Shown here: positions 21,536 to 32,580 of the stretch, one piece after another
How the letters are laid out: each line of letters begins with the position of its first letter
Position numbering within the stretch: position 1 is the first letter of the stretch
Origin: Cephalopachus bancanus
Lineage: Eukaryota > Chordata > Mammalia > Primates > Tarsiidae
Reading direction: 5' to 3'
Length of the DNA stretch: 64,000 nt
NCBI GenBank assembly: GCA_027257055.1
Contig: JAPVLO010000003.1
Location: forward strand, 10,419,501-10,483,500
The notes under the pieces: generated by a model
Database searches by the model: none
The model's input: the letters and a program-made list of their open reading frames with translations, nothing else
What the model was told of the DNA's origin: nothing
Position numbers and translations under genes: made by a program

Positions 21536-22481
21536 CAATAGAATATTTTTCCATTTGTTTGTGTCATCTTTGATTTCTTTGATCAATGTTTTATAGTTTT
21601 CATTATAAGGGTCTTTCATTTCTCTGGTTAGGAAGATGCTGAGGTATGTTATTTTTTTGTGTGTGTGGCTATTGTGAATAGGATGGTGCTTTTTATTTGG
21701 TTCTATGCTTGCTTGTTGGTGGTGTATAAGAATGCTGCTCTTTTGCACATTGATTTTGTACTTTGAGACTTTACCAAAGTCTTTTATCAGTGCAAGAAGG
21801 GTTTTGACAGATTCTCTTGGATTTTCAAGGTATAGGATCGTATCATCAGCAAAGAAGGATAACTTGACTTCCTCTTTCCTACCTGGATACACTTGATTTC
21901 CTCTTCTTGTCTGATTGCTCTGGTTAGGACTTCCAACACTATGTTGAACAATAGGGGTGAGAGTGGGCAGCCTTTCCTTGTTCCAGTTTTCAGGGGAAAT
22001 GCTTCCAATTTTTGTCCATTTAGCAATATGTTGACTATGGGTTTATCATAGATGGCTCCTACTATTTTGAGGTATGTTCCCTTTATGCCTAGGTGTTCAA
22101 GGGATTTTATCAAGAAGAGGTGCTAGATTTTATTGAAAGTTTTTTTTGCATCTAATGATATAATAATGTGATTCCTATTTTTATATCTGTTGATGTATTT
22201 AATTACATTTACAGTCCTGTTGATGTTGAACTAGCCCTGCATCCCAGGGATGAAGCCTGCTTGGGCATGGTAAATTATTTTTGAGATGTGTTGTTGGGTC
22301 CAATTTGCTAGAATCTTGTTGAATATTTTTGCTTATGTTCATCAGGGATATTGGCCTGTAGCTCTCTTTCTTTATTGGAGTTTTACCTGGTTTGGATGGA
22401 TATCAGATTGATGTTAGCTTCATAAAATGATTTGGGAAGAGTTCTGACTTTCTTGATGCTTGGAATACTTTCAATAGAATT
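21536..22481 (-). mobile_element. Inverted 5' part of a twin-primed LINE-1 (ORF2 RT region)
   Basis: Minus-strand translation gives RT palm text: [20 protein letters not shown], then the catalytic [16 protein letters not shown] block (about 21810-21870, FADD intact), then KNILL near 21540. In the RT core it is better preserved than the copy at 9.8 kb, though frames still break. It ends at about 22481 (aatagaattggtaa), where the sequence switches to the sense strand of a more downstream ORF2 segment. It belongs to the same insertion as 22482-23300. Confidence 0.92.
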
Positions 22482-23300
22482 GGTAAACCCCAAGTGGCCA
22501 TGCCGTAAGAGATAAGATAGACAAGTGGAACCTCACCAAACTGAAAGTCTTCTGCAAAGCAAAAGAAACCATCAAGAGAGTGGGGAGACAGCCCACAGAA
22601 TGGGAAAAAAATATTTGTCAACTGTCTATCTGACAAAGGCCTAAGATCTAGGATCTACAAGGAACTCAAACATGCCATAAAGAAAAAAAACAAGCAGCCC
22701 TATTATAAAAATTGGGCATAAGATATGAATAGACACTTCTCAAAAGAAGACATACAAGTAGCCAACAGATACATGAAAAAATGCTCAACCTCACTAATCA
22801 TCAAAGAAATGCAAATTAAAACTACACTGAGATACCACCTAATTCCAGTCAAGATGACCATGTTTATTGTAGCACTATTCACACTAGCAAAAACATGGAA
22901 CCAATTGTGCTGCCCATCGAAAGTAGACTAGATTTAAAAAATGTGGTACATAGACATAGTGGAATATTATGCAGCCATAAATTAGGACAAAGTTATGAAC
23001 TTCACAGCAACTTGGATGGATTTGGAGTCTGTAATACTAGTTATCTATCTAAGTACCATATGTTCTTCATAAGTGGACCCTGAACAATGTCATGATACTA
23101 TAAGAAAAGGATTGGCAGTAGTGGGAAACTGCCAGGAAAGGGAGCAGGGGGAGAGGGGAGCACACTTCATCAATAAGGGTACCTGATCTCAAACCAAGTG
23201 ACTTGGGACCAAAGTGAGGCCCCAACTTTACCTGTATTCAGGGTTGTATACCTAACTCTGAATTGCACCCCACCTCTTTAAAATTAAAAAAATTAATAAA
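22482..23300 (+). mobile_element. Sense 3' part of the same twin-primed LINE-1
   Basis: It begins at ccccaagtggccatgccgta and runs through ORF2 C-terminal coding text. Translation at 22725-22860 gives [20 protein letters not shown], matching the same block at 10.6 kb. At about 22859 it jumps from tccagtcaagatgaccat to tgtttattgtagcactattc, so an internal deletion has removed the Cys-rich segment. It then reaches the ORF2 stop, 3' UTR and an A-rich tail (23280-23305). Confidence 0.92.
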
Positions 23301-23305
23301 TAGCA

Positions 23306-25985
23306 ATTAGATACAAGGGTGAAATAAAACACCTAATGTAAATATCTTAAATAATTATTGGAAGGGCAAATATACAGAGTGAAAATAATAATATAATAGT
23401 AGTAACATAATCATAGACTGGGGAAATGTGTACCCTATTAAAATAGGTTTTGGCAAGTTAGAGAATCCCATGTTGTGTTGATTTCTTCATCATATTGAAA
23501 GCAGATGTCTGTGTATGTGTGTGTAAGGTGTGTATTTTATTCTTAATGCTGAAAACTGAAGCAATATTAGTAAAATATATTTTTATGAAAATGAAAATTA
23601 ATAACTTATATAACTTAAAATTGGATGTTCATTTTCCAAATAATAGTGGGAAAAAGAAAACATAAACAATATGGCAAATAAGTTGTGTACAAGATTACTA
23701 TTCTCCATTCATTTCTGATGTCTTCTAATTCTTCCTACAGAGGAAACTTATTCTGGAAGCTCTCTATGCCCATGTTAATTGCTCTGGACAAGAAATATGA
23801 ATGGAAATCACTAGTGTCACTTTCTGGTAGAAACACTTAATTTTCAGTACTCTACTCTCCAACTGTCTCCTCCCTGCCTTGGCAGCAATGGGTACCTGTG
23901 TTAATGTAGTAATACAATAAGATTGAAGCACCCTGAAATGCTTGGTTAATACATGGCCAATATGTAGCTCCTCTGAAAAGGGCCTCATCCCTGAGTGGAC
24001 ATTGCATAATTATTTAGTTATGTATTACTGCAGCATAACTTAACCTGTTATAACTGATCAAACAGAAAACAAAGAAAAATGGTAGAAAGCTAATAATATC
24101 AGAACACTAAACATTTATTTATGATAAAACACATATATGTGGTAAACATACATATGTTAAAAAGAGTTTCTGGAATCCAACAACTTATTGTCTATAAGAT
24201 ACACAAAGGAACAATTTGAGGATTACAGATGAAAATATAAATGGCAATAAAACTAAGTAAGTCTCATTATATTATTACTATTTAGCATAAATAGGACAAT
24301 GAGAATACATTTTCTTGATGAATTCTGTAAACTACAACACTAATTTAATTATTATTAACCTTTATGTATACAATTAAATAGACATATACAGCAAAGCTAT
24401 TGGAAACACGAGAAAATATTAAGGCAAATTAAGGGTAGTTTGAATGATAAAGTGCTAGCAATACATAAGAAAGGCGATCAAATGTTTCAGATGCTGTGGA
24501 AAAGTCTATAAGTTCTTGAGACCTTAAAGTGCTGTTTTGCATTTAGCAGCTATGAATACTTTGGTGATCTGGGCAAAAGCATTTTCAGTAAACTGGGAGG
24601 GCAAAATTGAGTTTTCAATTATCTTAGGGATGAGAGGTTGACAAATTCATGAATCAGGGAGAAGAGGGAGAAGATAGATCATGAGCTGGGTAGTGAGAGA
24701 ATTTGGGAACAGGAAATACTTGAGTACATTTCTGTGCTTAGAGAATCAGGGAGAAGGAGCATAATTGGTGGAAGGTACTCCCTGTGGAAGCATGACAGAA
24801 TGGAACCGAGGAAAATGTCTAGTTTGTCTAAATGCCTTGGGCAGATGAAGGAAAATTCTTCCTCAGATCTAGAGGAAATTTGGGTGAAGATGAAGATACA
24901 TTGGAATGGTAAATTGAAAACTTGGCAGAGCGCCTACTTGACAGTTTCTTCCCCATTGCTCCCAACTCTTGTTGCCATACAGAGTAAATCTAGTCTTTTA
25001 CATGCAGTCATTCTGGCTATGTTTGAAAATAATTACTATGCCTCCTGTGAGTTCCCAATTTGTTGGTAAAAATAAACCCAGATCATTTAACAAATTATTG
25101 TTAAATAATTTGTTAAACAAATTATTGTTCTGCAATAATTTTCAAAGGAAACAAATTATTGTTCTGCTTTTTTGTTTTAAAAAAATAGGGTAGATTCTAG
25201 AAGTGAAAGAAAGGCTGAATTTTCTATTATTCCTCCACAAAACATAAGACAGATTATTAAGCTAAGAGTTAATAATGCTACAGAAGAATGTGTTATTCAA
25301 AAGGCCAATGTAGTTTTGCTAAGAACAAGCCAAGCCAAATGAAATAAGATTACAACAGTGCTCTTGGGATAGTGGATCTTTTTGAGACTTACACTACTTG
25401 ATCTCTCTGTGGTAGGCAACACTCTAAACCACTCTGTATCACTGGGCATTGAGTTCTCCCTTGGATATTTTTCACCTTGTGGCTTTTCTCCTCTTCAGTT
25501 CCTCTCAATGCATTTATTTCTTTACTGGCCTTCTCTTTCTCATTTTCTTCTAAACCAGTATTTGTTAAAATATGCTCTGAAAACACTGGATATTCAAATT
25601 ATAAGGAATGTTAGCTAAAATGCAAGTTCCTGGCCCATCTCACATCTTCAGATCAGTATCTTGGAAAGCCTGGAAATCTCCAATTTTTTGGAGGTTTCTG
25701 CATTTACTTAGAAATTCTCTAAGACCCAGAAGGAAATCTCCAATTTTAATGTACTGTTTGGTATTTCTTATGTACATTAAAGTTTGAGATACAGCTTTAA
25801 ATATTCCAAATTTCATTCATTCTCATGACTATAACCACCAACTAAATGTTTATAAGTTCCAGAGCTCAGATCCATCTGAGGGAATAGCTCTGAAACTATA
25901 GAAACAATCATTGAGCTTTCTTGGACATCTTCCTGTGGTTGCACAAAAGGACCTACAACTCAATAGTCAAAGCTGTACTCATCAT
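23306..25985. other. Unique AT-rich DNA with small local duplications
   Basis: No gene or clear repeat family was recognised over 2.7 kb. Two local features stand out. Three copies of an acaaattattgtt-type unit lie at 25095-25166. A duplicated ggaaatctccaatttt pair lies at 25671-25686 and 25732-25747. A weak open frame at 24734-25069 has no recognisable domain. Confidence 0.55.
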
Positions 25986-26815
25986 CTTTCCCCTCTTTTC
26001 CTTTTATGGTTATATTAACACCATCCACCTTGTCACCTATACCTAAACCCGATAGTCATTTATAACCGCTCTTTATTTTTTTCAGTTGTGTCCTCCATCA
26101 AGAGTTCTATATTTTACTTCTTTAGTATACTTCATTTTATTTTTTCTCCTTTCCATTCCTGTACATTGACTTGATTCAGTCATTCTCACTTATCATATGA
26201 ATGGCAGAAGTATCTCTTTCTTATTTTTGTCTTCATCCTCTACTTTTGAACTCTTTTCTACCCCATAACAAGAATATACTTTCTAAAATGTAAATCTGTT
26301 CATGTCACTTTGCTCTCTTTAACTAAACACTTAAGTGGCATTCCATCCTCTACAGAAGAAAGCGCAAACCCTATGGATTCAAGATAATAATCTCTGGCAG
26401 CCTATGGAACCACTTCCTCCCATGCACCTTAACCTTGGTCATACTGATGTATTCTGATTTCCTAGAGCTGTTGAACTTTCTAATGTTCTTATTTAAAATA
26501 ATTTCTAAAAAATGATTTCTCCTTTCTGGAGTGTTCTTCCTGTGCTTTTCTACTTTGACCGAATCTTCTTATTCACTCAGCTTAAGAAGTCTGCCCTGGT
26601 TCCCCTAGTGTGAATTAGGTATCCCTCTTTTGTGTTAATGAAGAACCTCATGCTTATTTCTACCACTGAATTTATCAGGCTGCGTTATGATATTCTGTTT
26701 ATGATCTTCTGTTTACTATGTTCCTCACTTGGCAGTGAGATCTTTGTGTGTAGAACACTAGGGACTTAGGACGTAGGACAGGGTCTAGGTTAAGTTAAAT
26801 AAAGGTTTGAAGATA
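25986..26815 (+). mobile_element. L2 LINE 3' region
   Basis: It follows the order of the L2 3' end. First comes ttctaaaatgtaaatctgtt then catgtcactttgctctcttt, then aagcgcaaaccctatgg, then a gaatcttcttattcactcag and ctgccctggttcccc region. It ends with cacttggcagtgagatcttt and ggacagggtctaggttaagt near 26790. It is heavily mutated with no frame. L2 was the partner of MIR in early mammals. Confidence 0.75.
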
Positions 26816-27489
26816 TTTCTCAATTTCAGCAAAGCACATGACCAAGTATTAAAATGGATACAATATGGAATAGACTTCTGTTAGATTTGTAGGTCTATTT
26901 AACCAAAGATTAATGACTCATTGATAAGCACTTGATATTATATCTCCAGTGAAGTAAAAAAAAAAAAATTGTCTTTGTTCCTGTCTTTTTAGCGTTTTCA
27001 TCAGTGATATGGATAAAGACAAAGTGTGTGTGTTTATCAAAACTGCATATCATACAATGTTGGAAGGGATTCTAAACCCATAGATGTAAGCTAGTTTAAA
27101 TGGCTCAGCAGACAGGAATATTGGCTGGCAATCCAACAAAAAATTAGCAACCATAGCTCCAGATTTTAGCTTCAAGTCAATTTCACAAAAATAGGATGAG
27201 TGGATTTGTCCTGGCACCAGCTCATTTGAAATAGATTTAGGTATGTTTGTTGACTAGAAACATAATAAAGTTCAGCAGTATGAGAGAGTTTCTAGCACAG
27301 CTAACCCACTATTAACCCCAACTAACATCTAAATTCCATATTGACTTGAGTTGGTGTGGTCTTTTCTAATTCTGACTGCCACATTATAAGACTTTGAGAA
27401 GCTAGAGTATAAGCATGCATTCAAGGAAAAGCAACTTAGATCAATATGTTCGAGAAATATTATTTTATGGAGGGATGGCAAGGTGTTGT
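26816..27489. other. Unique sequence, nothing recognised
   Basis: An A13 run at 26957-26969 and a short gtgtgtgtg run near 27026 are the only low-complexity features. No frame or repeat family was recognised. Confidence 0.55.
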
Positions 27490-28810
27490 TGATAAGAGCC
27501 ATTGAATACTTTATTCACTTAACAAATATTTATTGAACCCCCACTATGTGCCAGATACTAATCTCAGAACAAAGGATCATGTAGTGAATAAGACAAACTA
27601 TATTCCATCTTTCATGTAACTTACATTAAAGTTGGAAAGATGAAAAACAACTAAGTAAATAAAAAAACAAGACCATTTGAAATATTATTAACATTACAAA
27701 GGCAATTCAGAGTGATGTGGACACTTTGCATTGGGAATGTTAGATGATCAAAGAAGACCTCTCTGAGGAGACACTTAAGCTAAGATTTGAATATCCTGAA
27801 AGACCCAGCAATGCAAATATCTGGAAGCAGAGTGTTTCAAGTAGAAAGAAGAGTAAATGTCAAGGCCCTCAGAGTGAGGATGGGCTTCCTATGTTTGAAG
27901 GGATGAAAGAAGATATTTGTGCTGGTGGGTAGTGAGCTTGGAGAAGAGCGGTTCCAGGTGAAGTTGAATAGAAAGACATACGGAGTTTTGTAGGGTGTTA
28001 TTGATATTATAATACGTTTAGATTCAGTGGTATGTATTATGTATTTAGAAAATTCATAATGGCAGTGAAATTAGTGAATTATTTCATGGAAGGGAAATAT
28101 CACTTTGGCTGTTGTGTAGAGAGGGATGCAGGGAACCAAAATTGAATGTAGGAGGACAGCCAGGAGCTTACCAGTTATATGAGTAAGTAATGGTGAAGCT
28201 TCAATCAAGATTGTGGCAGTTAAGATAGAAAAGTGGAAACAGATTTAGAGTATATTTTGGAAGTAGAGGAGAACAGATTTGCTTGTAGGTTGGATGTGGA
28301 GTGTGTGAGGGTCTAAAAAGAAATTCAGCCGGGCTCGGGGGCTCAGCCAGTAATCCCTCGCTTGGGGAGGCTGACGTGAGTGAATTGCCTGAGCCCATGG
28401 GTTCGAGACCTGCCTGGGCAACTTGGCGAGACCTCATCTCCACAATAAATCAAAAAAAAAAAAAGTAGCTGGGCGTAGTAGTGCGTGCCTGTAGTTCCAG
28501 CTACTTGGAAGGCTGAGGTGGAAGGATTGCCTGAGCCCAGCAGGTGGAGGCTGCGGTGGCTGGGAGTGGCCACTGCACTCTAGATCTGGGTGACAGAGTG
28601 AGACTCTAAATCAAAAAAAAAAAAAAAAAAGAAATTCAAGGGGTATCTCTAGAATTTTGTCTTGAGCAATTAGACAGAGAAGCACATTTTGTTAAGGGAA
28701 TCAAGAATATTATTTAGGTCATGCTAATTTAAACTCAAGAAGCCTATTTGAGATCCAAATGGAGATGTCAAATAGGCAATTGAATGTAACTATCCAGGTC
28801 TCAATGGAGT
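27490..28810 (+). mobile_element. Old mammalian-wide interspersed repeat (family not named), split by an Alu
   Basis: It opens with aacaaatatttattgaaccc and ctatgtgccagatactaatc, then gacctctctgaggagacact, atatctggaagcagagtgtt and caaggccctcagagtgagga. It continues beyond the Alu with tttgagatccaaatggagat. A second copy of the same family starts near 37.8 kb, and openings resembling it occur near 52.2 and 57.4 kb. This ordered set is familiar from many mammalian loci, but I cannot name the family with certainty (LINE-related is likely). The reading frame at 27744-27932 is part of it and is not a gene. Confidence 0.6.
28328..28630 (+). mobile_element. Alu SINE (copy 5), full-length dimer, older form
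   Basis: It starts gccgggctcgggggctcag and has an 18-nt poly(A). The target-site duplication AAAAAGAAATTCA is at 28315-28327 and 28626-28638. The left arm retains the longer tgggcaacttggcgagacc form shared with copy 3. The linker has expanded to A13. The B-box left stem is mutated (CATGG in place of CGCGG). It is more diverged than copies 1, 2, 4, 6 and 7. Confidence 0.97.
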
Positions 28811-29254
28811 GACATTGCTGGGTGCTTAGGTTTGAGTTCTAACTGGATTACAAAGAGGCTGTATGACCTACAACAAGACTTACCTGGCTGCTAGTACTTG
28901 CTTCATGTGGATATAAAATGCTGCAACTAGATACTGTATATAACTTTGCCATGGTGGCTGCCCCATGGTAAACTTTTGTTATCTGCCACTTAGACAGAAT
29001 ACTTTTGTTTGTAGATAATGAAATCTTAACTAGCTTTAAAAATAAGAATGATTTGTAATTTTATATACTAAGAAATCATTGGGTAGGATGGCTGTAGAAC
29101 TGGCTAATACAGTGGCTCAAGAAATCATTAAGAATCCAGTCCTTTTCATCTTTTGGCAGTGCTCTTTTCAGTATATCAGTCTATTCCTAATTATGGCAAC
29201 TGAATAGCATCTGGTGGAGGAAGAAGTTCTGTTTCTTTTCATTCACCTCTCTTT
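28811..29254. other. Unique sequence, nothing recognised
   Basis: No gene, RNA or repeat signature was seen. It lies between the old repeat and the L1-like tract. Confidence 0.5.
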
Positions 29255-30400
29255 TCTTCACAAGCTTTTTATTTAAAAAATTTCCAAGCATACTGAAAAA
29301 TTGAAAGAATAGTTTGTGTATTTATTTATTCATTTTTAATTTATTGCCTAACCACTTGAAATTAAGTTGCTGACATCATGACATCTCATTCTAAATACTC
29401 TGGTATACATTTCCAAAGAATAAGGATGATATCCTACACAATGACAGTACAATCATCAGACTTAAGGAGATTAGCAATAATTCTATAAAATCATTTGAAA
29501 TCTAGTGCATGTTCAAATTCTCCATTGATTCCCAAATACCTTTTATGTATATTTTTTTAAACTGAGCATTCAATGTTTATGCATCCACTGCATTTATTCA
29601 TGCATCTTTAGTCTCTTTTTATATAGAACAGCCCCAACATTTTTATTTTTATGACACTGATATCTTGAAGAGCTCGAATCTTGTAATATGTACAACATAC
29701 TGACTTTATCTGATTATTTCTTTATGGTGTCATCTAACTTTTTCCTCTATTTGCTGAATACCTAGACAATAGACCTTGTGTCTTGAGTAGATTGAGGTTG
29801 TTTTTGACAAGATAACTTCATGGGTCGTGCCATGTACTGCATATTGCAGCATATTAGGATACAATGTTAGGATGTTCTATTTATGAAGATAAATTTGGTC
29901 ACCGAGTTAAGGTGGTGAGAGTCATAACTCCACTATAAAGGCATATATTACCTTCAGAGTTCAGTTATTAATCTGAACTTTCCATCATGCTCTTCCTTAG
30001 CTAATGATTTTATCTGAATTGATAGTTACAAAACTTATAATTGTGTCATTTTATTTATATTTAATACTTTATATTTTTTATTTTTAAAGAATATTTCTTT
30101 AATTTAAATGTTATTATAGATTCATATTTTTATTTTTAATTCAGTGTTATAGTCAATCACAATGATTACTTTTACTGATGCTTAAGTTGTCCCAAAGTTT
30201 GCCACTGGGAACACTTTCAATCTGACTCTTATATTCTTTTTGACATTTTCTTTTTAGTGTTTGTTTTCTGGCAAAATAAGGTATCTAGGATTGGTCTTGT
30301 ACTTTTCTCTCCCAGACATAGAATTAGTCATTTTTGCAAGAATCTCTTCTTCTTTAAGTGGGGACTGGCATTTAGAAACTAAGATATATTATTGGTGTGT
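29255..30400 (-). mobile_element. Probable old LINE-1 3' UTR-type tract, antisense
   Basis: Ordered phrases (aattaagttgctgacatcat, ccaaagaataaggatgatat, acagtacaatcatcagactt, caaattctccattgattccc, ttagtctctttttatataga, ctgattatttctttatggtg) match a widespread old L1-associated segment in primate genomes. The right part (30180-30390, ending gcatttagaaactaagatat) continues it. The assignment and orientation come from memory of the family and are moderate. Confidence 0.45.
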
Positions 30401-30549
30401 TTATTAATGGTGGCTTATCATTCCTTCTATCCTTGTTTAGTGGAAAGAGCTAGAATGTATGACAAATCTTTGAAGAATTCATGTAAAATATGTATTTCAA
30501 AATTTTTTGCACCAAAATAACTCATACTAACTTGTTATAACATGTCTAA

Positions 30550-31720
30550 ACAGTATCTAGTTTGAAGCACTAAGAAGGATAAGACACCAGTTTGAAAAGA
30601 GCCCCTATCAGATCAACATGGATTGTTAAACTTGAAGCAAAAGCAAACATCAAATTATGGTGAAACTTGGGCAAAGAATGGCAAAATAATTGATGTTTTA
30701 TAAAAGGTTTATGGAGACAATGTCCCAAACAAATAACTAGTTTACAAATGGATAACTCATTTTAGAAAGAAAAGAGATGATGTTGAAGACAAACCCTGCA
30801 GCAGCAGATTGTTTCACATGAATTTGTGAAGAAAAAAATTATTTTTTATCCCTAATTGAAGAAGACCAACAATTAACAGAAGAAGCAACAGAGAACACCA
30901 TAGACATTTCAGTTGGCTCACCTTACACAATTCTGACTGAAAAAGTAAATTTGAGCAAATTTTCCACTCAATGGGTGCCAAAACCATTGAACTCTGGTCA
31001 TCTGCAGACAAGAACAGAGGTTTTGATGAAAATGTTAAATAAGTGGCATCAGGTTCTGGTACATTTCTTTGAAGAATTTTGACAGGAAATGAAACATAGC
31101 TTTACCAGTACAATCTTGAAGACAAAGCACAATCAGCGCAATGGCTACTAAGAGGTGTAAGTGGTCTAGTCACAGCAAAAGTGGACTGATCAAAAGCAAA
31201 GGTCATGACAACAGCTTTTTGGGATGCTCAAGACATTTTTCTAGTTGATTTCTGGGGGAACAAAGAACAATAACATTTGCTTATTATGCGAGCACTTTGA
31301 AAAGTTAACCAAAGCTTTAAAAAATACAACACCCAGGAAAGCTTCACCAGAGAATCCTTTTCCACCACAGCAAGTTCCTGCTCTTTCTCCTTATCAAACA
31401 AGGGCAACTTTGTGAGAGTTTTGATGGGAAATTATTAAACATCAACTTTACTATCCTTCTGACTTCTTTTTTGTTTCCTAATTAAAAAAAAATATTTTAA
31501 GGGCACCCATTTTTCTTTGGTTAATATAAAAAAGACTGCGCTGACATGGTTAAGTTCCTAGGACCCTCAATTTTTTTGGAATGGATTAAATGACTGGTAT
31601 TATCACTTATAAAAGTATTTTGAACTTGATGGAGCCTATGCTGAAAAAAAGGTTTTATATATTTTATTTTTATCTTTTAATTCCATTTTTCCACAAGACT
31701 TTTGAAGTTCTCTCATTGTG
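30550..31720 (+). mobile_element. Decayed mariner (Tc1/mariner superfamily) DNA transposon
   Basis: The transposase-like coding strand is + and spans about 30618-31650, close to the ~345 codons of mariner transposases. After allowing for frameshifts, the N-terminal helix-turn-helix region (near 30618-30730) is followed by VGSPYTILTEKVNLSKFSTQ-type text (about 30910-30970). Next come the TGDET-equivalent, the HDNAPAH-equivalent and the YSPDLAPSD-equivalent (31440-31465), and a C-terminal LDGAYAEK at 31628-31650. I could not define the terminal inverted repeats. The element predates the Alus here, judging by its decay. Confidence 0.82.
30618..31650 (+). pseudogene. Mariner transposase pseudogene with lost catalytic acidic triad
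   Basis: Mariner transposases cut and paste DNA using a D,D(34)D triad. Here the first motif, normally TGDET, reads T-G-N-E-T followed by a stop (31082-31099), so the first Asp is replaced by Asn. The second motif, normally HDNAPAH, reads approximately PQQVPAL (31360-31385), so its Asp is lost. The third, YSPDLAPSD, has lost about four codons including the catalytic Asp and reads YYPSDF (31449-31466). Several stops and frameshifts occur. It is a clear fossil. A relation to the HSMAR-type mammalian mariners is likely but not established. Confidence 0.8.
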
Positions 31721-32489
31721 TGCACCATAAATATATAAGCTATATAATCATACACTCATATTGATATTTTCAATTTAAATATAATATTATTCTGTCTTAT
31801 TTTACTTTGTGTTTGCATTTTTTCTTTAAGTATGGAAGATATAAATAAATAATATATATGCAAGAAATTATAATACATATAAGATAACTTAAAGATTGTG
31901 ATACCAACATTGCTGTGAAAATTTCTACTGAGTACATTTTAAGATTTCTTTGTAGTTTTTTTTTAGAGTACATATTGCTAAGAATATATAGTTGGAAAAG
32001 TACAGTATATTAAAAAGTTACATGACATAATGATTATGTTATGTTATCAGTCTGAATTACATTCCATTGTTTCATGTCTCTTTTAAGAACATAGATACCC
32101 TTCTTAGAAGATCTGTGTGATCTCTACCCTAGTCTCATTGTTAAGGATAGGGGATTTTCAAAATTGGCCTTGACTTATCAGTATTTATTTCTGGGTCACA
32201 TGAAGGATGAATGGAGACGGAACAAAATTTGGACTCCGTTAGTGAAGAAAAAGGAGGAGTGATGTTTGACTGGCAACACCACTGTCTGTTACTCCTATTA
32301 CTCCTATTATTAAGACAATTGTTACACATTTCTAGGCCACTTCACTAAATATATGCACATGTGCCACTCTATGTCATTACATGAATAGTGAAAAATACAA
32401 ATCCCCAATGTTGATTTGGCTGTGGTAGAGATGATTTTTCAAATATATTGCTAATGGTGGGTGTGAAAAATGAAAACTATCATAGCAAA
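31721..32489. other. AT-rich unique DNA
   Basis: High AT content with runs such as aaataaataatatatatg. No gene, RNA or named repeat was recognised. Confidence 0.55.
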
Positions 32490-32535
32490 AATCAGTTTGA
32501 AAAGATATATACATATATATCTTTTCAAACTGATT
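32490..32535. repeat. 46-bp perfect palindrome (two 22-bp arms, 2-nt centre)
   Basis: The left arm is 32490-32511, beginning aatcagtttgaaaag. The right arm is 32514-32535, ending cttttcaaactgatt. The centre is CA (32512-32513). All 22 positions pair. The outer 15 bp of each arm are non-repetitive sequence and only the inner 7 are TA repeats, so this is not a simple (TA)n tract. It could form a cruciform or an RNA hairpin. An imperfect TA-rich tract follows to 32580. Confidence 0.97.
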
Positions 32536-32580
32536 ATTATATATATATAATAATATATATATAATATTTATAATATTTAA
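32536..32580. repeat. (TA)n/TAA-rich low-complexity tract
   Basis: This is an imperfect tract of tatata and taata units directly abutting the palindrome, probably part of the same unstable locus. Confidence 0.85.

Noticed and set aside
27744..27932. Small + strand frame resembling a charged protein
   Set aside because: It lies fully inside an old interspersed repeat whose second copy at 37.8-38.75 kb has no equivalent frame.
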